Shown here piece after piece: positions 21,255 through 30,885 of a DNA stretch of 64,000 bases. Below the pieces are notes generated by a model. The model ran no database searches, was not told the DNA's origin, and saw only the letters and a program-made list of their open reading frames with translations. The position numbers and the translations under genes are program-made. Numbering within the stretch: position 1 is the stretch's first letter; each line of letters opens with the position of its first letter. Origin of the DNA: Diphasiastrum complanatum (lineage: Eukaryota; Streptophyta; Lycopodiopsida; Lycopodiales; Lycopodiaceae); NCBI GenBank assembly GCA_029204225.1, contig CM055110.1, positions 14,534,914-14,598,913 of the forward strand. The letters are read 5' to 3'.

Positions 21255-21609
21255 ACTCTTGTGAAAATCATAAAAAGCTTTAGGGGTTTCCTAAGTTTTT
21301 ATGTCAAGCATCTTGGTGTAGAGTTGTGAGGGCCAAAAATTGGCATAGATGGCAAATTGGTCAAATCCACATGTAATGCCTCTATTGAGCCAAAAGTAGC
21401 TTATGATGCAATCTCGAGCTAGTTAGGCTTGTAAATAGGCCTGTGACACTTGTGTTAATGTAATCTTGGTGTAGAGTTGTGAGGGCCAAAAATTGGCATA
21501 GATGGCAAATTGGTCAAATCCACATGTAATGCCTCTATTGAGCCAAAAGTAGCTTATGATGCAATCTCGAGCTAGTTAGGCTTGTAAATAAGCTTGTGAC
21601 ACTTGTGTG
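21255..21609 (+). repeat. LTR of copia family F with internal 153-bp tandem duplication
   Basis: It begins at TGTGAAAATCATAAAAAG and matches the 3' LTR of element F at 32536-32757. The block from CTTGGTGTAGAG to TTAATGTAAT is present twice head to tail (21312-21464 and 21465 to about 21605), whereas it occurs once in the 32.6-kb copy. It ends against the LTR of element J. Confidence 0.75.
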
Positions 21610-21612
21610 AAA

Positions 21613-22148
21613 TGTCATGTGCCAAATCCAAAGCAAATAGCAATAACAATGAAGTAAAGCTAGAAGCAAGAAAAGTACAAGACAATCATGATAGCATATC
21701 AATAGAAAGCTAGAAACATGGAGATCTCAATGAAATCACATTATCAATAAAAGAAAGAGTACAGTCAATGGAAATGGAGCGTTGATTCATGTGGATAGGG
21801 CACATGAGACCTAGCAATGAAGATCCCTATGGCTCACATTCACAAGGAAGCTAGAAGCTCTCACTTGCAAATGAGCCAAAAGATTCACAAAATGATGTCT
21901 CTTGCCTAGTTATAGACAATGCTCTTACTTAACTTAACTTAACTATCTTGAGGGATAGTTAGCCCTTGTTAAGTATTATTCAAACTACATTGGGCCCTTG
22001 TTGGCCTATTATCCTTATTAATTACTTTGGAGGGCCTAAAGAGGGAACCGCCTTGTTCTTAAGGCTACTGGCTCATTTTGGGCCTACAAAGCTTACATTG
22101 GATATTATCTTGCATGTATAAGCAGTGATGTACTAAAAGTACATGACA
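21613..22148 (-). repeat. 3' LTR of element J
   Basis: On the minus strand it starts TGTCATGTACTTTTAG at 22148 and ends GCACATGACA at 21613, giving a 7-bp terminal inverted repeat. The last about 45 bp recur next to the primer site at 30848-30886. A polypurine tract (TTAAGTAGGGGGAG) abuts its start. Confidence 0.72.
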
Positions 22149-22249
22149 CTCCCCCTACTTAAACATTTTTGTTCTCAAAAATGAAGACGCTTGTCTGATC
22201 AGCTTGATCGCCTTGGTTAAGTAGTCATGACTAAGGGTGTGTCGTCCAA

Positions 22250-23070
22250 AAAATAATAATTTATTGCCTCGTTATAGATCCAAAGCCGTCGAATTGAATC
22301 CATTTTCTAGCTTCAGACTGTATTCCTTGTTCCCATGGAAGAATATTGATGGTCGAAGAAGAGGTAGATGAAGCACCATATTTCTTGTTGGCAACCAATC
22401 TGTATGGAATGAACAGAGTGTATCACCACAATATCCTCTTTTGTCTGCTTCCTCGACATCACACCACTCGGATGCCTATCCAATTCCCTTGGATTCTTGC
22501 TTTTGTCTTGCATTTGGCTCTTCTACCGTAGCTGGGAAGCCATGTTGTTTAACCAACTTGATGAAGAACATTATAATTCTTCCATGAGCAATGGTAGTCA
22601 TGAATTGTTGTTCAAATATAAATGCTCTATATGAAGTAGTCGGCATGAATATTGAAATTCGGTCGTATGGTGAAACGTAATTCTGGGCATACTGTTGACC
22701 GAAATATATTCTTTCAAATTTGGTCAATACCTCATTCATAGGTGGTTGTGAATATTTGACCTGATTGACTCTTGTCTCGAAATATAAAATTTGCAGTTGC
22801 CCATATAAATCGTTGAAGCATCAATCCCAAATAGTGAAAATACATTCCAAAGTTGAAGTAAGGATTTGACGTTTCGATTGTTCCAAATAACCATTGCTGA
22901 ACAATCATTGTTGACATTACTCAATTGAAGATTGATTACATTAGAGTCCACTGAGCAATGTAGACCTCTCCAAAGAAACTAATATAGATTGATGGCATAT
23001 TTTAAAATTAGCTTCCTATAGAGTGTTGATTGACTGAGAGAATATTTCCAATCATTATTCACATCCATAC
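22250..23070 (-). pseudogene. C-terminal part of the element J protein, beyond element C
   Basis: Removing element C (23076-26565) and one copy of its target duplication joins this frame to the double-gag frame: ...SSAYLE continues as CMDVNNDWKYSLSQ. About 24 codons run to a TAG, then 70 open codons follow (SNVINLQLSNVNNDCSAM), then shifted open frames 22739-22476 and 22513-22313. No protein family recognised. It ends shortly before the polypurine tract. Decayed by several stops and shifts. Confidence 0.55.
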
Positions 23071-23075
23071 ATTCT

Positions 23076-23242
23076 TGTTAGAAATCAATGATAAACTTCA
23101 TTGTTACACTTCTTAGTTATTGTTTACGATGTAATTTATTACTAGATGTAACTAGCCGTAGGCTAGTCTAGTAGTCTACTCCTAGGTTCTCTTTCTCTAT
23201 CAGGGTTCAGGGTTTATATGTACATTTTTACATTCAATGGTA
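23076..23242 (+). repeat. 5' LTR of element C, truncated
   Basis: Starts TGTTAGAAATCAATGATAAAC and matches 26301-26461 with few differences. The remaining about 100 bp of the 3' LTR (26462-26565) are missing here, replaced by a family-D LTR block. Confidence 0.85.
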
Positions 23243-23733
23243 GATGCCTCCCCTATTGGATTAATCTACTATGAGTGGTTCAACTGAAAAATCAATCTTA
23301 AATCTTCATCCACTTTATTATCCAGTTCTGTAGTTTTATTTGTGTTTCTACACAGTCTGCAGAATTACTCAGGAATCACTCAACAGGTGGCTCCGACATA
23401 TCGGACATCATTCGACATATCGACGTCCCTGATGAAAGTCGAAGACTTCGGCCATGTCGATGAAAGACAATTATTGTTCCACTCGATATGAAACTAAAGA
23501 CTTGCAAGTAAATTTTTGGGAAGTTCTAAATGGATGGATGCTAGCGCATTATGGCCAACTGGTTATTGCGATCTGAGACCTAATAGTTGTCCTACTGGAT
23601 ACGTTTTATTGCTTAGTATAAATAGTTGATCATCAAACACTTCATTAGCTCTCTCTCTAGCTTAGTTTCTATCTTAGATTAGAGCTTAGTATTGATATTT
23701 GCGCTTACTGCTTATCAGCGAAAGTGCATCAGA
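23243..23733 (+). repeat. Family-D LTR block embedded in the 5' end of element C
   Basis: ATGGTAGATGCCTCCCCTATT to AAAGTGCATCAGAC matches, in reverse orientation, the 5' LTR of element E3 (39198-38404), and more distantly 34410-33491 and 53545-52705. The homology stops at 23733. It carries a TATAAATAG-type TATA box near 23618. Confidence 0.8.
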
Positions 23734-23740
23734 CATATCT

Positions 23741-23980
23741 GTACCAATATCGGATCCAAGTGTGCTAGCTGAAGAAAAACCCGAGCAATCGTACATCCGC
23801 GCTCCAGTCCGATATTGTCCGTACCGATATCGGATCCAAGCGCACGAGCTAAGGAGGATTCTGAGCAGTTGTACATCCGCACTCCAGTCCGATATCGCAT
23901 GTTCCAATATCGGATCCACGTGCACAAGTTAAAGAGAATCCTGAGCAGATGTACTTCCGCGCTCCATTCCGATATCAGGT
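23741..23980 (+). repeat. 80-bp tandem repeat, three copies
   Basis: Units start at 23741, 23821 and 23901 with GT(A/T)CC(A/G)ATATCGGATCC and have a spacing of exactly 80 bases. Each ends with CTCCA.TCCGATAT, so each unit carries several GATATC-type palindromes. It lies in the leader just before gag. Confidence 0.88.
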
Positions 23981-24048
23981 GTATAACCAGAAAAATATAC
24001 AGTTTTGTGGTGTGATAAATTACTTGATCCAGACTTATCTGTTCAATC

Positions 24049-24885
24049 ATGGCAACTCTAAGTGAGAGTGTCCTCAATGAGTCAAGCAAATTGGAAGGAG
24101 CCGGCAACTATGCAGTTTGGAAATTCAAACTGAAGAACATTTTGATGGAAAAGGAGCTATGGGAGATCTTGACAGGCGAAGAGACAAGACCAGTGATAGA
24201 AGAAGATCAGCGGGCATTTGACAAGAGAAAATGAAAAGCACAAAATGTCATCAACTTATCAGTTAGAGATGCAATTATTCCCTACATTTCAGATTCAGAA
24301 GGACCAAAAGAAGCATGGGATACGTTGAAGGCATTGTTTGAGACCACAAACACATCTCGAGTGCTATTCCTAAAGACGAAGTTGCACACATTGTGGAAGG
24401 ATGATGGTGCAACTGTTGTTGATCACCTATTGAAGATCAAAGAGATTCGTGACCAATTAGCAGCAGTTGGAGAGCGAGTACAGGATCGTGAGATCGTGCA
24501 ATTGACATTGAATAGTTTGAGTGAGTCACATCAAATGTTTGTGACAAGTATAGCCACATGGGAAAATCTTCCAACCTATGAAGAATTAGGTGGATTGCTT
24601 TTGTAGGAAGAACAACGTCAAGAGAACTTGAGTCATTGCAACAGGGGATTTGATCAAGCTCTTGCAGTGAGAGGACGTGTTGGCAGATTTGGTCGTGGTA
24701 GACGCCAATCAAGAGGTCAAAACTCATATCATGGATCATTCCAACAATTTCAAGAACAATCCAATGATAGCCCAAATCAAGGCAATTGGAATCAAGGCCG
24801 AGGTCAAGGACGCGGCTATTCCAAGCAAAATCAACCTAAAAATTGTAGGTACTACAACAAATCTGGCCATTGGGGAGCGTGAATG
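24049..24885 (+). pseudogene. Gag of element C
   Basis: Copia gag beginning MATLSESVLNESSKLEG with AVWKFKLKNILMEKELWEI, then SKEAWDTLKALFETTN-type and HLLKIKEIRDQLAAVG blocks. In-frame stops occur at 24232-24234 (AAATGAAAA where the copy at 44.4 kb has no stop) and at 24604-24606. The zinc knuckle is damaged (CRYYNKSGHWGA followed by a stop before EC). A Gln/Gly/Arg-rich segment precedes it. Confidence 0.85.
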
Positions 24886-26300
24886 CTTCAAGAAACAGAA
24901 GGAGATAGAACAAAGAAAAGATAAATGGCAAGCGGACAATTATGCTGATCAATACCAATTTGATGATAATTATTATGAAGACAATTATGCTGATCAACAT
25001 CAATATGATGATGATCAATATGAAGATGATACTGGTAAGAGTTCAAACCTGTTCATTACAACATTAATGACAAGTGATGAAGTCAAGGATATCTGGTACA
25101 TTGATAGTGGTGCATCCAAGCACATGACTTCAAGGAAAGAGTGGTTTTCAGAACTCAAGGAAACTCACAATGTGATGAAGTTGGACAAGCTGATGACAAA
25201 TTGCTATCTGTTAAAGGAGTTGGAGTGGTACCAGTGAAGTTAGCCAGCGGAAAGATAAAGCAGATAAGCAATGTGCGATATGTACCTAGCTTAGCTAACA
25301 ATATACTATCTGTTGGGACGATGGCTGATCAACAACTCAAGGTTGAGTTTGACAGCGAAAAATGTCTTGTCAAAGACATCAAGAATCACTACAAAGTGAT
25401 TGCTACATGAGCTAGAGTCAACGGGAATCGACTCTACAAATTGAATGCGAGATCTTTTGCTCAAGCTATGGTAAGCATGGTTGATAGTCGAAGTGATCTT
25501 TGGCATCAACGAGATCTGCTTTATAAGTTCAATATGCAGGATTGTAAGCCTTTGATTACACCTATTGATGTCAACACGAAGCTTACTGCATATGATGAAT
25601 CTGAGAAAGTGGATGCTTATTTGTATAGACAGCTGATGGGTAGTTTGATTTATTTGACACACACACGACCTGATATTTCTTATGCTATTGGTGTTGTTAG
25701 TCAATTTATGCAAGATCCTAGTCAAACACACTAGAAGTCTGCTAAACGTATTCTCATATACATTCAAGGGACATTGAATTTTGGTTTGAAGTATGATCAA
25801 TCTGAAGCGCCAATATTGATAGGATATACAGATGTTGATTGGGCAGGTAATATTGAGGACAGAAGATCTACCAGTGGTCATACATTCAGTTATGGTACAG
25901 CTGTAGTTTCATGGAACAGCAAAAAGCAACCTACATTAGCCTTATCCTCGACGGAAGCTGAATATCGAGCACTCAGCAATGCTGCACAAGAAGCGATATG
26001 GTTTTAAGATTGCTTGTGGATTTAGGTCAACCACAAGTGGATGCGACTACTATATCTTGCGACAATCAAAGCTGCATTCACCTTGCCAAAAATCCAGTTT
26101 TACATGCTTGAACCAAGCACATCGAAATACATTATCATTCTGTTCGAGAGAAAATTCTTGATAGAGCCATTGATCTTGTTTTCTGTAAATCTGAAGATCA
26201 AGTGGCAGATATTTTTACTAAGTCATCAGGTAGATGTAAATTTGAAAAGTTTCGTACTCTAATAGGGATAGAAGAATGTAATTTTATCATTGAGGCAGAG
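24886..26300 (+). pseudogene. Element C protease, then RT end fused with RNase H
   Basis: The protease motif WYIDSGASKHMTS appears near 25096-25134 within a frame that shifts around 25200. The pre-integrase segment (NILSVGTMADQQLKVEF; SDLWHQR) is joined directly to the RT C-terminus (KPLITPIDVNTKL; YRQLMGSLIYLTHTRPDISY). RNase H follows with GYTDVDWAGNIEDRRSTSG and STEAEYRALSNAAQEAIWF, ending at 26007 and continuing in shifted frames. All of integrase and the catalytic RT blocks are deleted. Confidence 0.85.
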
Positions 26301-26565
26301 TGTTACAAATCAATGATAAACTTCATTGTTACACTTCTTAGTTACTGTTTATGATGTAATTTATTATTAGCTGTAACTAGTCGTAGGCTAGTCTAGTAGT
26401 CTACTCCTAGGTTCTCTTTCTCTATCAGGGTTCAGGGTTTATATGTACATATTTACATTCAGTAAGGGTGTATGCGATAGAGTGATATTGCGTGTTCTTC
26501 TTCCGTCTCCCTACTTGGTGATTGCTTATGGTGAATGCTGGATGTTGCATTTTTTATTGTTAACA
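26301..26565 (+). repeat. 3' LTR of element C
   Basis: Begins TGTTACAAATC after the purine tract GAGGCAGAG and ends TGTTAACA, followed by ATTCC. The minus-strand copy at 45591-45826 shares the layout including the terminal GACA/AACA. Antisense translation of its end creates the fortuitous tail of the neighbouring 647-residue frame. Confidence 0.82.
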
Positions 26566-28518
26566 ATTCCAAATATGCACTTGAATTACATATTGGCTTT
26601 TGAATTCTAGAGAATCCATAGGAGTAAGGTTCTTCAGCAAAAGCCACTTGAAGCTCTTGACTAATGGATCCATGAGACGTTGAACAATAATCCAAATTAT
26701 TGATACAAGTAGAATTTCCATGGATTAATGAAATCTCTTCATTTCTGCCAGTATGCATGTTGAATACCTCATACTCCCTTAGATCATTGTCAAAAATAAA
26801 ATTATTCTCAAAATCTCCCATATCAATTTGACATGGTTCGTAGACCGGATCCTGATAATAACCACTCAATTCCAAGCCATGGAATGTCGGTGTCATATAG
26901 TCCTCAATCTGAAAGTTTGGTGAATGCCTTGATCGACTTTCTTCGAGCGTAGAAATATTTCCAATCTGACGATCCACAGTTGCTTGTTCATTGACCAGGT
27001 TAAGGCATTGATGTAGGTCAAGTTCCGGACTTTGATGGTTGAAGTGAAACTTGAAAGGATGTTCAATTATCTTCACATCCTGATCTGAATTTTGACTTTC
27101 GTCTAAATCATGATTTTCACCATCTAATGTTTCAACTTGATCTGAATCGTGAATTGGACTTTTGTTGTCTACAATTGTATCTGGATCTGGGACTTGACTT
27201 TCGTCGTCACTTTGCTCATCTGACTCATTGTTATCACTTTGCTCATCATACTCATTGTCATCGCTTCGCTCATCCGCTTCGTCATTGTCACTTTGCTCAT
27301 CTTCATTTTCAGTTTTTTCACTTTCTTGTACCTGTTTTGTTTGTCGATCCACTACTTTTTGGATCCGCATCTTCATTTTCTCAAACCATCTGGATTGTTC
27401 TTCTTTCCTTTCAGCTTCCAACTTAAGCCTTTGTTCTTGTTGCTCGTACTTTAAAACATATTCCATAGTTTTCCTTAATCGAAACCCAGGCTGGAGAGAA
27501 GTAGTTTGTAGATAGTTTTCTACAACGCTCCGATATTGAGGTTGTAGGCCATATATATAGCATTGTACAAGATATACTTCTCCATAATCGAATACTGGGA
27601 CCATTTCTTGGAATTCTCTATTGTACTCATCGACTATAGTTGTCTGGTCCAAAGAACACCATTGGATGAAGTCAGATCGATTGAAGATCTGTCTACAAAC
27701 TCTTTTGAAAGTTAACCAATTCTCAGGAAGAAAGTCGTGAACGATGTTCCACCATGACTGAACACGTCCTTGGAAACCCGATGAAGCAAAGAAAACTATA
27801 TCACTGTCACCAATACCTCCACTATAGTAAGAGTTATAATCCAAATCCTCTAGCCAATTGTCTACATTAATGGAGTGGATGCTACCATCAAAGGTAGGAC
27901 TAATGTATTCAGACAGTCGTTGGTTGTAATAATAAGGTTTCCATTGAGCGGTGACTTTCCACCATTCATTGATATGGTTTGTAGATAAGTACTCCAGAGC
28001 AAGTGCACAATCCATCATATTGCACAACTCCATACAACTAGCGGCATAAATGGATTTGGAAAGAGTTGGTTGAAGCACATTCTTTATAGGCATTTGAAGG
28101 AAACCCACATAGTAGTCCAAACATTTTCTATACTCACATTTTGTCTTCTGAACCAATGCCAAGAATTGCTGATTAAATTGTTGTACAGAACAAGTTTGTT
28201 TGAGAGATTCAAGTGATTTCTCATAAAGCCTGGTAATATTATCAGTGAAAGCAATTTTGAATTGACTCGAAAGCTCTATGCTCAAGTGTGCTTGAGTATC
28301 CCACCATGTTCGAACTTGTCCTTGAAAGCACAATGAAGCGAAATAGATTTTATCTTCTTCAGAATAATGGCACTGACGAAAATAAGCTTCTAATTCAGTC
28401 AACCAATCATCAATGTTGATTGAACTTGGTTGTCGTCAAATACAAGGCTGTAATGTATGATTTCAGATTGTATTTCATCAATAGATGGAAATTGAATGTT
28501 TTGATTATAATGGTCCAT
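26459..28518 (-). CDS. Double-gag protein of element J (tandem capsid domains, acidic tail)
   Basis: A 647-residue frame (28402-26459), probably starting at ATG 28518 with one 1-base shift near 28415. Two gag-like capsid domains lie in tandem: numbering from 28402, FASLCFQGQVRTWW (21-34) is repeated as FASSGFQGRVQSWW (205-218), and QQFNQQFLALVQ (75-86) corresponds to the EYNREFQEMV region (about 259-268). A predicted coiled coil (about 311-362) and an acidic Ser/Asp/Glu repeat of DEQSD type (about 362-405) follow. No zinc knuckle or protease is seen. The last about 36 residues are antisense of the element C LTR; the true frame continues at 23070. Capsid-like assembly is inferred from gag resemblance only. 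A ruined second copy lies at 40680-41800. Confidence 0.65.
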
Positions 28519-29003
28519 CATTAATGACTAGTGAAGACTTGTGGACTATGAATTCACTGTCTGGAATTTATTCAGAATGATATTTTGCAAGCTGGCAAAA
28601 TTGCTCTTCTCCACTCACTTAAAGATTCTGAGTCCTCGAAGAATAAAGTGGATGTGAATGGAAAGTGTAACAAATTAAAATGAAGTAGCAGTTGTGTTCA
28701 ATCTGTCACCACGAACAATTTTGCTTTTTACAGCGTTTGAATCCGATCTAAAACGGAGATGATATGAAGATTTGAAAATTTCTAATGGAAACACGAAAAA
28801 AAACTGACTCAAGAAAAGGGGTCTTGAAAAAAAATTTGAAAAGTAATAATGACACAATTTTAATATCTTAGCAATGTCAGGCTCATCTTTTTGATCACTT
28901 TTTGTTTTTACTTCACTAAAATCCGAGCTCAAACAAAGAAGTTACGGAAATTAAAAGAAAAACTGGTAAAATGGATTGTATACAACTTAAAAGGGGGGGT
29001 ATT

Positions 29004-29049
<46 letters not shown>

Positions 29050-29653
29050 AATTGAAATGGATAACACTTTGAAATCCATGAAACATTGGAGTGCTCGACG
29101 AAAAATACTTTAAATCATGAAAAAAAATCCGAAAATTGTCAGCAAATCTTTTTTTATCGGCTGCTCTTGTGGTGCATTAGAGTGCTCGTCAAAAAAAAAT
29201 TGTGACAACCCTAAATTTTTGAAAAATTGTATGCAAATAGAAGGGGTCGAGCTAGAGAGAGAAAATGTAAACCGACCCAATTTAGAGAGAGAAAATCTCA
29301 ACCGACGCATTTAGAGAGAAAGAGAGAAAGAGAGAGAGGAGGTAGCCGACGTCGTTAGAGAGAGAGAGGCGAGGTAACCGACGGAGAGAGGAAGTCGTAG
29401 AGAGAGAAATATGTCAACCGAAGCAGGGAAACGGAAACGTGAAGGATAAAGCCAAAGAATTGATTGTTGTTGCGAAGTCAGGAATGGGCAAATGTAATTT
29501 TCTGCATTCAAAGCAGAAATCAAAAGATCAGGAAATATAAATTTGCGCATGCAAAACAGAAACAGAAAGTGAACTGACCGTTGTTGAATTAGAAGCAAAA
29601 TTGAACTAGAAGTAAACAAAATTGCGGTGGGCTTATCAGGCAGAAGCGCGACG
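28519..29653. other. Leader of element J / upstream flank of the kinase-like exon
   Basis: It contains an AT microsatellite (29007-29047), an A-rich duplicated phrase (GAAAAAAAT around 29117 and 29190), and a GAGA-rich stretch at about 29250-29405 with repeats of AGAGAGAGAAAAT.TCAACCGACG. The latter resembles a plant 5' UTR/promoter and lies directly upstream of the plus-strand kinase-like exon. Confidence 0.45.
29007..29047 (+). repeat. (AT)20 microsatellite
   Basis: Uninterrupted AT dinucleotides following a poly-G run (28992-28999). Confidence 0.95.
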
Positions 29654-30007
29654 ATGGCGACTGCTGCCAACGATCTGATTCCTAGCAACGAGAATGTTCT
29701 CTTCTGCGACGAGGCTGTAGAGCTAAACTCGCCTACGGAAGTTATGTATTCTCACATCAGAAAGCTTTCTAAATATTTCATAAAGTCTTGGTCTCACCTT
29801 GATGACAACAATGTTGGAATCTCACCAATATCCAGAGGCATAACGAACCTTATATTGAAGGTTTTTGTTAAAGGCTCGAACGAAAGAGAACTGCTCAATC
29901 AAATTTGCGGAAAATCCGAATCCGGAAATCTGTCTGAGCTTGTTCTGGATGATCGTGATCGTGTTCTGGAATATTTTCTCTGCCCGTATGACGGTGTTCT
30001 AACCTAA
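29654..30007 (+). pseudogene. Ethanolamine/choline-kinase-like first exon, rest of gene absent
   Basis: From ATG 29654 the frame reads MATAANDLIPSNENV... and reaches ISPISRGITNLILKV about 60 codons later. Plant ethanolamine kinases share this N-terminal layout (a helical HI..L...FI..W..LDD segment followed by VSGGITNLLLKV, the start of the kinase fold). A GT donor candidate directly follows TTGAAG at about 29857-29862; beyond it the reading (SGNLSELVLDDRDRV) no longer matches the family and stops at 30005. No later exons (nucleotide-binding, DxxxxN or HNDLLSGN catalytic blocks) were found downstream, where element J leader and element F follow. A gene fragment, possibly captured by element J. 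The conserved first Gly of SGG is Arg here. Confidence 0.5.
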
Positions 30008-30830
30008 GGTGGATGAGGTGAGAGAGTATAGGGTTAGGTTTAGACCATGTTAGGTTAGCTAGGTTAGGCTGTAGGTAGGTAGGGTTAGGTTTGTTTTTTT
30101 TTTTATAAACCTTCAAAATGAAAAATGCGAAAAAAAAATTTACAAAGAAAACTAAACTTCAAATCTGAAAATTTGAAGTGCTTCTCTCTCACTTGTAAAA
30201 TTTTTTTCCAAGATTCTGGCTAATCTGACCCATCTCTAGTGATTTGATCACAACTTCCTCAATACTGATCCAAATCAAACAAACTCAGTACCTCTGAAAA
30301 GCTACAACAAGCTATGTCAGCCTATAGTATCAAATCAATGATTGCAAGTGATTTGATAGGTCAAATTAACAACAGAACAAGATTGAAAATTTTGAAGAAA
30401 GAAAACTAACAAAACTAGAGGTAGGAATCAAGAATTGTCACAACTTTTTAGATACTAATCCAAATGACTGCCATATGGATCAGATCAAAGCTAAGACAAT
30501 GCTCTAAAATCCTATGGAAAGAAACTAGAAATTAAAACTCAGATCAAATCTGAAAAATTCAAATCAAGTGATAGCTTTTGAAAAAAGTGCAATAACTTTT
30601 GCATTTCTTATCCAAATGCCTTGCAAATTGGTGCAAAGAAAGCTAAAACAAAGGTCTACAAACCTATTGAATCAAATTAATAACGAAAAACGAATTTCAA
30701 TGTCAAAAACTGGTCTGAGCAGACCTGAAAATTTTCAAACTTAAAAATTAGCAAGAAGGAAGCTACAAAAACAATAAAAACATCAAATCTAATGGAATTC
30801 TCATAGAATCATCATGAATTTAGGATCTAT
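30008..30830. other. GGTTAGGTT-rich tract and AT-rich leader
   Basis: 30008-30095 is rich in GGGTTAGGTT / GGTTAGGTA words, a degenerate telomere-like or simple repeat. 30100-30830 is AT-rich with no gene; it probably belongs to the leader of element J. Confidence 0.45.
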
Positions 30831-30885
30831 GCTTTGATACCAAGAAATGTCATGCTCCAAATCCAAAGCAAATAACAATAACAAT

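Larger units (their letters stand above)
23076..26565 (+). mobile_element. Chimeric, internally deleted Ty1/copia element C
   Basis: A plus-strand element with a truncated 5' LTR (23076-23242), a block of a different LTR family (23243-23733), an 80-bp triple repeat, gag, protease, and then a direct jump from the pre-integrase LWHQR to the end of RT. This is followed by RNase H and a 265-bp 3' LTR (26301-26565). Flanks are ATTCT (23071-23075) and ATTCC (26566-26570), an almost perfect 5-bp duplication. Multiple stops make it inactive. It sits inside the coding frame of element J. Confidence 0.8.

Noticed and set aside
21123-21329. Ser-Leu repeat protein
   Set aside because: Translation of the CT microsatellite running into an LTR.
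26459-26565. C-terminal 36 residues of the 647-residue frame as part of a protein
   Set aside because: They are the antisense of the element C LTR; the host frame continues at 23070 when C is removed.
27127-27515. Plus-strand hydrophobic/Cys-rich frames opposite the acidic repeat
   Set aside because: They are the complement of the Asp/Glu/Ser repeat of the double-gag protein; the same shadows recur at 40.7-40.9 kb.
29110-29688. Minus-strand frames rich in Ser/Leu near 29.3-29.7 kb
   Set aside because: Complement of the GAGA-rich tract; composition explains the open frame.
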